Assembly (NCBI GenBank): GCA_947501355.1
Contig: CANMVA010000001.1
Span: 2,441,492 to 2,505,491, forward strand
From: an uncultured Paracoccaceae bacterium
GTDB lineage: Bacteria > Pseudomonadota > Alphaproteobacteria > Rhodobacterales > Rhodobacteraceae
Direction of reading: 5' to 3'
DNA: 64,000 bases
Part shown: in pieces, positions 17,301 through 26,300 of the stretch
Numbering within the stretch: position 1 is the stretch's first letter
Layout: each line of letters opens with the position of its first letter
The notes under the pieces: model-generated
Databases searched by the model: none
The model's input: only the letters and a program-made list of their open reading frames with translations
Told to the model about the DNA's origin: nothing
Program-made: the position numbers and the translations under genes

Positions 17301-20300
17301 CGCCTTTCACATAATCTGACCGCAGGTTGATATTGCCTTCCACGGCCAAGATCGGTCCAAGAGAAACAAGACTTCCATTCTCGCCGGTCGAATTTCTTTG
17401 TCGTTCGCGCAATTGCGAGATTTCAGCGGTCCATGCGGCGACTGCTTCTGGGTCCTGCTTCAGACCCGTGTTGTCGAGCCAGCTTTGGAGCAGGTCGATG
17501 CGCTCTTGCAGTTGCGCCGCCGCATTGACGTTCGGCGTGATCGTATACGTAATGTCCTGAGCCAGATCATTGCTGAAGCCCAGCACATCGTTGCGCAGAT
17601 TGTTGCCCGCATCCAGATACAGCACCTGCTGATTTCGAGAGCCTGCGCGCACCAGACCGTTGACCACGATACCGTTGTCCTGGGTCTTGATCGAAGTGCC
17701 CGTGATAATGTCGAGGCTCAGATCGCCCCCACCCACGAGGTTCGAGAAGAAGCTGCCGATCGCGGCCAGAATTTCGCGATAGAAGTCCTTACCGCGCCCG
17801 TAGCCGCGCACAGTCTGATTGCCGGCTTCGGCAAAGATGCTCACATCACGCACGGCCAGAACTTCCGCCCCGGCAGCGACATTCACCTGAGTTTTCACAT
17901 TCGAGAACGCGTCGGCATTGGGGCGCGTTTTGATCGGGATCGCGGTCTTGTTGTAGACCCGGCTTTCGGCATTGACTGTGATGGTCTGCTGCCCGCTACG
18001 GCCATGGCCCGACTTGATCGTGACATTGCCCAGCGACTCGACCTTGGCACCGGATTTCACGAGGATCGAGTGATCGGCGTTGTAGTCCGCATCCGTCAGC
18101 GAGGATGCAGCCCCCGCCAGCCCGTAGGATTTGGTGTCCACCTCGGACAGCAGATTGGCATCGCCGCCCGAATAGATCGTCAGATCGCCCGTGGCGAGGA
18201 TATCGGCATCGTTGATCGTGATGATCGCGTTGTTGCGGTGCACGATGACATCGCTGTTGCCGATCGGAATGGCGATCGCACCACCACTGTCCAGACGCTG
18301 ACGGTCAATCAACTCGATATCGGTAAAGAGACCCATGGCGAAGGGACGATTGTCATTCGGGCTGGAAACCTGCTGGACCTTCGCGCCATTGGCAAAGGTC
18401 ATGTTCATGTCTGCATAGACGTCGACCTTCGAGATCATGGCCGCCACATCCAGCGCCCCGCCCGAGCCGGACTGGACGTTCCAGCCATTGCGCGGGCGTT
18501 TGATGGCATTGACGCCGGAGATGTTGATCTCTCCGCCCTGAACAAGCGCGTTGCTTTTGAAGGTCAGGTCCACTTTCGCGTCCGCGCGCGTACGGTAATC
18601 CGCGCCCGATGCGCCCACGAGGCTGGCGTTGGAGCTGTCGACCTTGCCTTGCAGATCAGCGCGATGGGCGGCCGAAATCGTCAGGTCATCCACCATGATC
18701 CCCATGGCGTCGCCCGTGCTGGTGGTCCCGCGATGGCCGATCTCAGTCAGGGTGACGCTGTTGAGCGTCAGACGGCCCTCTGACCCGGAGCCTGACAGCA
18801 CTCCGCCCGATCCGGCCTCGGAATAGGCTTGGATATTGGGCGCATTGGACGCCTCGATACGGCCGACACCGCCTGCATAGATCGTCGCGAAATCCTTGAT
18901 CCGTGTGGTGACATTGGCCCCGCTGATCGGATTGCCACTGCCGCCTTGTCCTGCATGGGAGATCACGACGCCAATCGCAACCGCGCCGCCCAGCCTGCCG
19001 CTAGCATCCGACTGCGCGCTGGCCCCGGCTGCATCGCTGAGAATGGTCAGATTGTTGCTGGCCGCGACGTTGCCGCCCACTTCGGTCAGCACGTTGTAGT
19101 TCAGATACGACCGCGCATCCGCGCCGCTCCCTGCCAGAAAGCCCCCGGAGGTCGATTTCGCGCTGGCGTAGGAATTTCGGCCCGATGCGTCGCTGACCCT
19201 GGTCACAAAGCTGATATTGGACGCGATGATATTGCCGTTCACCTGCGTCAACGCAGTCGCGTTTGTCGAACTGCGCGCCACGGACGCGCCGACAGCCACA
19301 GCCCCGACCGCAACGCCCGTCGCCGTCGCCTCGGACCGGGCGCGGTTGTCGTTGGTGACGGTTATATTGGTCGCCGCGATATTGGCGCCGTTGAAGAGCA
19401 CTTCCGTCCGCGCATTGTTGCGCGCGGTTGCGACCACCCCGTTCACAGCGAAGCCGATCCCGCCAGTGGAGCCGATAGCCTTCGCTTTCACAAGTCCTGT
19501 ATCTTGCGCCAAAGCGGTTAGGTTCAGTGCATAGACATTGGCAGGTGTCGCCGCATTTGTGCCGATGCGGACCCGCGCAACGCCTGTGTTCTCTGCCGTG
19601 ACCACCGCCGCGCCAACGCCACCGACCAAGCCCAGCGTAAGGTTGAACACCTCTGCATCGACCGTGTCGCTGCGGGTTGCATTGATGTTCAGCGCATTGG
19701 CCAAGCTCTGCGAATTGCCGCCCACGGTCGCTGTGTTGGCAAGGCTGACCTCAGCTCTGCCACTCAACTTGGCGGTCACGACACCAACCCCCGCCGCGAT
19801 ACCGACAGAGGCCCCGACCGTTGCCGCATCTGCGGTGATGACATTGCCGCCATTGCGACCGCTGATCCCGCCCGTGCTGGCCCTCATCGTGATGGTGCGG
19901 TCCGCCAGAACACTGGCCCCGGCCCCGACGCTGACAAGCGCGGTTGTGCCGACATTGGACACGACAGTGCCACTCACCACACCGGCAGAGGCGCTCAAGG
20001 ACAACGCGCCACCCAGTTGCTTGAGCGACGTGGTCGCTGTGGCCGTCGTTGTCAGGTTCTGACCGGCCAGGATCCGGCTTCCGCCGCCGATCTCGACCGC
20101 GATCCGGTCTTCGGATGCGCCTGCAAGAACGTTGATCCCGCGACGCTGGGACTTGACGGTATTGGCCGACCCGGTGCCACCGGCATAACGCGTCAGCGTC
20201 CCGGCCGAACTGCGATCATTGCTTGCGTTTCCGCTAGAGCCATCCTGCGAGCCGTTCAATTCGCTGTTCACATCGCCCAGCATCGTGGTTGCGTCGCTGT

Positions 20301-23300
20301 CGGTCGCCGTCGCGCCGACAGAGGCCAGGCTGACCGCTGCCGCCAAGGCCGACCCGCCGACAGAGCCCACAACTACGGACGACCCGATCGCACGCGAACT
20401 GCTGGCCAGCAGATTGACATCGCCCTGCGACTGCACCCGTGCGCCATTGCCCGTAACGACCCGAACCGAGCCACCAAAGCGCGCATAGTCCAGCGATGCG
20501 CCAACGCTGACGCCTCCTATCGCGACAGAGCCGGCAGTGCCGCTGATATCGATTACCTCATTGGCGTTCAGGGTCACGGCCCCCGTCGCGCTGACAACCT
20601 GATTTGCGCCAACTTCGACCTTGGTTTTGGACTCGGCTAGTGTGACATTGGCCGAGATGGCCCCCGCAAAACCACCGCCCGCGCCGGAAATCGCCAGAGC
20701 CGACGTGTTCAGATCGGTCGTTGCATCCAGCGTCGCCGTGCCGCTTGCGGTAATGTCGGAATTCTCGCCGCCCGACGCAGCCACAGTGATGAACGAGCTG
20801 CTTTCAAACAGATTAACCAGCGCTGCTCCCGCAGCACCCACGGCACCCCCGGCCACACCCCCGACGAAGGTCGTGGCGTCATTGTCCACATCGCTGGTGA
20901 TCGTGACATTCGAGCCAGACGCGCTGTTCGCACCACCCGCGTCAATGTCAGAGCCCAGCACAGACACCAGCGCCTGACTGGCGATCCGGTTCACATTGGC
21001 ACTGGCCGACACGCCCACAAACCCGCCGCCGACACCTGCCACATAGGTCTCCAGGTCGGTTTTGGCGCGCGCGGCCAGCGTGACCTGATCTGCTGCGTAA
21101 ACACGCGCCTTGGTCAGGGTGATCTCTGCCCTGCTGTCGACAAAGCTGGTGCTGGCAGCCGCCCCGGCCCCCGCCTTGGCCCCGATGGCCGCGGTGAAGG
21201 CAAAGCTGTCCAGCGTGTTCGAGATATCAGCGCGCAGGTAAGCATCCTGACCGGCATTTGCGGTGCCTGTGCCCAAATCGGTAATGGCGCTGGCAAGGGT
21301 CAGTGCATTGACCGTGCCGCGATTATTGGCCCCCGCGCCGCCGATCAGAACCTGTGCCTTGTCACTGATCTTGTTAAAGGCGAAAAGCGCCGTGACCCCG
21401 GCCACCCCGCCGACAGCCCCGTTCGCCGTCACGATATTCTGCGTGGCCGAAACCTGCGCGTTGATCGCGACGCCACGGCGGGCCACGCCGTTCAGAATGG
21501 CCGTCGAAGCGCCCAGACCTGTGACAGAGGAATCGCCGTCGACAATCGCGGCGACATCGTTCTCGGTTGTGTTGACGGACACCGCAGCGCCGACACCCAC
21601 GGTGCCACCGCCCGCAAAGCTCATATTGATCGACGGCGTTCGGTTCGTGCCGCCTTGCAGCCCGACAATCGTCGATGCGCGCGCATCCAGCACAGCCGTG
21701 CCTCGCGTCGCGACATCCGATCCCCCGGACAGCCGCGCGCGCACCGTGTTGATCGCTGAATTGGCCACCGCCGTGCCTGTCACACCGACGGAGCCGACGG
21801 CTCCGGCAGCGGCCAGGCTGTTCATCCGCGTGTTTGCATCCGCCTCAAGGCGCACCGTGCCAGCGGCGCGCACCGTCGTATCAAGCGACTCTGCGGTTAC
21901 TTTGGAGCGGGACACGTTCGTACCAATGCCAACACCGACGGACCCGCCGCCCGATCCGGCCACAGCACCGGCGATCACGCCCAGCGTATTGGTCGCCTTG
22001 GCGGTCTGGGTCAGCGTTCCGGCATAAAGCGTGTTGCCCGACTGCTTGGCGTGAACCTCGCCATCGACCACGTTGACCGAGAAGCTGCCAGCAAACGCAC
22101 CCGATCCGGCCCCGGCACCCGCGCCGGAATTGGCGTTGACGGCAAAGGTCTGATTGGCCGTCAGGGTCAGATCGCCCGCCCCCGCCAGCGGATTGCTGGC
22201 CGCCGCCGCGCTGTCGCGCAGATCAAAGGTCGTGTTCTCGATATCCGCTGCGGCGTCATCGGAAATGACGTTCACCGCGATGGCGCCACCCGCTGCGCCA
22301 CTGCCGCCGCCGCTGACAGCCCCCGCAAAGGCATCAATCGTGCCGCTTTGCGTCACCGTGACGGCGACATCCCCGGGCCCAGTATTGACCGCTGAGCTCG
22401 CGCCTGATGAGGCGATCCGCGCCGCCGCCCGGCGGTTCATCACATTCACGATGATCGAGCCAGAGCCGCCGATTGTGCCACCCCCGCCCCCCGCGACGGC
22501 CCATGTGTTCATGGAGCCTGTCTGGATCGTGTTCAGGGTGACTTTGCCGACCCGATTGGCATCGGCCAGAGTGGTGACCGTGGGCAGCAAAAGCTCTGCC
22601 TCGGTCGTGCCAAGCAGCAGGTTCACGGTCAGCGCCGCACCCCCGCCATTGCTGCCACCGATGGCAATCGCGCCTGCGCGCGACGAGCTGGTCGAGGTAT
22701 CCGTCGCCGTGATCGTGACATCACCCAGCGCGGCGGTCGGGTCGGTCAGTTGCACCCGCGCGCGGGTCACGTCTGCGCTGTTCAGATTGATCTGCAAATC
22801 GCTGCGACCCAGGGCCGTGTTGAGCGCGGATACGCCATCATCGCGGCGCGTCTCGACGGTCGTTTGTGCGTCGCCCACAGGGTCCTGCCCGGTATCGCCG
22901 GAGATTGGCTCGACCGTCGGTCCACTCGCGGTTTTGCGCCCGATTTGCGTGTAGACCAGCGATCCCGCACCCGCGTTCGACCCGCCACCGGCCCCCGCGA
23001 CGGCCCAGGCCTCGACCTTGGCGCTGTTGGTCGCCGTCACGGCCAGATTGCCTGCCGTCACGCTGTTGGCTGTCGCCAGATCACTGGTGACACCGTCATG
23101 GATCGTGGCAACGGTCAGCGCGACGCCGAACGCGTTGCTCCCTCCGCCTGCGGCCCCGCCCGACAGAATGCCGATTTCAGAGCTTTTGTTGGTCGAAAGC
23201 GTCACCGCCCCGGTGCCCGCCCCAATGGTCGTATTGGTCAACGCAACCTTGGTCGTGTTGCCGATATCGCCGATTGCGATGGATCCGCTGATGGCATTAT

Positions 23301-26300
23301 TACCTGACGCGCCCAGCGCAATCGCGGCACTTTTCAGTTTCGCGGTGTTGGAGGCAGAGGCCGTCACATCGCCGTCCAGCGTGGTGAAGCCGCCCGCATT
23401 GGAGACAACGGACGCCTCATGAGCGATGAAATTGGCAGAAATCGCGGCACCCACCGCATTGCCGCCGCTAAAGGCCGCGCCTCCCGCAAGGCTGTTGATC
23501 GCAGCACTGTCCAGGGCGGTCAAAGTAATCCCTGTCTCACCGGCAAGGCTCGCGTCATTGGCCGAGATGCCTGTCTTGGCGGTGGTCACATTGACCGTGA
23601 TCGCGCCCCCGAATGCTTTGTCGCCAGAGGCGGAGATCGCCACGGCGGCGGACTTGATCTCGCCGTTGGAGGTGGCGGTCGCCGTCAAAGTGCCGCGTGC
23701 ATCCGCCGTCGCATTGTCCAGCGTCACCAGCGTATCATTGCCGGAGATCACGTTGATCGTGGCCGCAAATCCGGCAGCGCCCCGGCCCGATCCGGCCAGA
23801 CCGCCGCCCAGCGCAAAAATCTTGCGCGCGTTCAACGCGCTCAGCGTGATCGTATCGGCGGTTCCGATGGTTGATCCGGTCAAATCAACCGAGCTGTCTG
23901 CGGTGATCACATTTACCGAAAGAGCGGCACCAACAGCAACCTTGTTGCCGCTGGCCGCGCCCGCCACAGACCGGCTGCGAATGTCGCTGCTGGACGCCGC
24001 TGCAACCGCGACGGCTCCAAGCATATTACCCGCGTCACGCTCGCGCAGATCGGTCTGCAGCAGCGAGGCTTCGGTGCCCGCCAAGATGACATTCGTGGAA
24101 ATCGCCGCCCCAATCGCCGCCGAGCGCCCGCCGGACAATGCGCCCGCAAGCGAGAAGATCGTATTGGTCTCGCGCGCGGCCACCGCGACCGACGTCGCAT
24201 TGATGGCGGTGCGCGCGCCGGTGCTGGCGCCGATCAGAACCTTCGCGCCGCCGGTGATCGTGTTGACGGAGACTGAGCCCGCAAAGCCGGTTTTGCCAAT
24301 CCCGACCGAGGTGCCGAACCCATAGATGTCCTGATTGGAGTCGCTCGTGGCGAACAACCCGTTCGTCGTGATCTGGCTGCCTGCAAGGATGCGCGTGATC
24401 GCACTGCGGCTCACGGTGTTCACGGCCACGCCAAGCCCGACGCCATAGCCGTTATTGGCCGACATGTTGACCGACACGGCCCCCGCCACGCCAATTGTCA
24501 GAGAGTCGTCGCGGCTGCGCGCGATCGTATCGGTCACACTGGTGATCGTGCCACTCAGCGTCGCCTCTGTCGCACCGTCAAGAACCGCGACCGCGACCGA
24601 TCCGGCAACGGCCGCATTGCCCTTGGACGTGCCCGCCCCGCCCACGGCGATATTGGCAACGGTCGCTCGGTCATAGGCGTAAACGTCAACCCGATTGGCC
24701 GTGATCGTCGCATCCAGAATGCGCGCGTAGACCTCGCGCGTGTCCACATGGACCGCAAACGCGCCAGCAAGCGCGTTCGTATCCTGGGTCTTGTTCAAAC
24801 CCGCCGCAACGGCCCCGCCAACAGTAACGCCCATACCGCTGTTTTGCGCAGCCACATACAGGCTTCCGGTCAGATCAATCGTGCCGGGGGATGCGACCTC
24901 CGCAATCGTCTTGTTGCCTAAAGCGAGGTTGACGGAGGCGGCACCGGCCACGCTCCACCCCGTCTTGCGGGAATTGCCTTGCTGATCTGCTGGCGTATCA
25001 ACGTTGCTCTGGTTCTGAAGCGCCTGATCTTCATCCTCCGAGAAAAGCCAGCTGGGAATGATCGTGTCTTCGTTGTTCTCGTTATTCGCGGGCTCCGGCT
25101 CTTCCGCCGTGCCGCCTGCGACCTTGGCTCCGGCCACGGTCACCGCAATATCGAGTGCCTGATTGTCCGCCAAGACCGTGACATTGCGCGCCGAGATAAA
25201 GGGATCTGCCGTGGGCGTCACGGCTGCAACGCCTGTGGCCGGGCCAATCCCTGCATAGACCTCGCGTGTGGCGAAATTCACGACACCGGAAACGCCGATG
25301 CCCGTGTTTTCCGACCCAGAGATCGCACCGGACAAACCCCAATTGACCGACTTGTCACGCGCCTCGACCCGAATGTCGCGCGCCGTGATGTCCGCCGCCT
25401 CGCCAATGCGGGCGCGGGTCGCACTTTCCTGAATATTGACCGCAATCGCGCCGTTGATCGCGATATTGCTGGAGGAGCCACCGGAGTAAGCTAGCGTGCC
25501 CTGAACAACTTTAGTCTCGGCATCGACCTTCAGATCGCGGGCGGTGATATCAGCGCCGTTTTCAATCAGCGCTGTCGTGACGTTCTTGGCGCGCGCCAGA
25601 TCAATGGCCCCGCCCACCGCGTCATTGACCTTCTCGCCGCCGCTGAGCGGGTTCGATTTGGGCAGGTTCGATACATGGGTAAAGAACGCCTCGGACTTGG
25701 CGGTCACCTCGACATCCGCCGCAGGCAGAGCGATCTTCGCGCCTTCGCGGACAACCGCTGACGTGGTGTTGTCGGTCGAGAAGTAATTGACCGACAGGCC
25801 AATCGCGAGCTTTTGATCCTCGGCCTTGGGCTTACCATTCGCCGTGGCCGTATTGCCATCCGTGCTTCCCGCACCGGGCGAGACGCTTTTTGTCTTGGTT
25901 TCGGTCGTCAGATAGGCCAGCGGGTTCAGCACTGCGATGAGATCAGGCGGCGCCGGGGGAATATCATCGGCGGGGTTATCGTTGAGCACACCAACCGGGT
26001 TATACGCGCTGACCTGATCGGTGAAATCGACCCATAAGGCTCTGATATCGCCGGGAATATCCGTGTTGGGATAGCGTGTCAGGGCGCCGACATTCACCGC
26101 ATTGGCGCTTTGGATGTCCGCGCCCGCGCCGATCTCGACCTGCGTGTCTCCGACCATGGAACTGACCGAAACGGTCATCATCACAGCATTCTCGAAATCC
26201 CCTTTGAGCTGGTCCTCAGAAATCCCTTTCTTCTGGGCTTCGCGCTTCAAAGACTGCGTCAGCTTACCCATCGCGGCGCTGACATTGCGGGTCAGCTTCG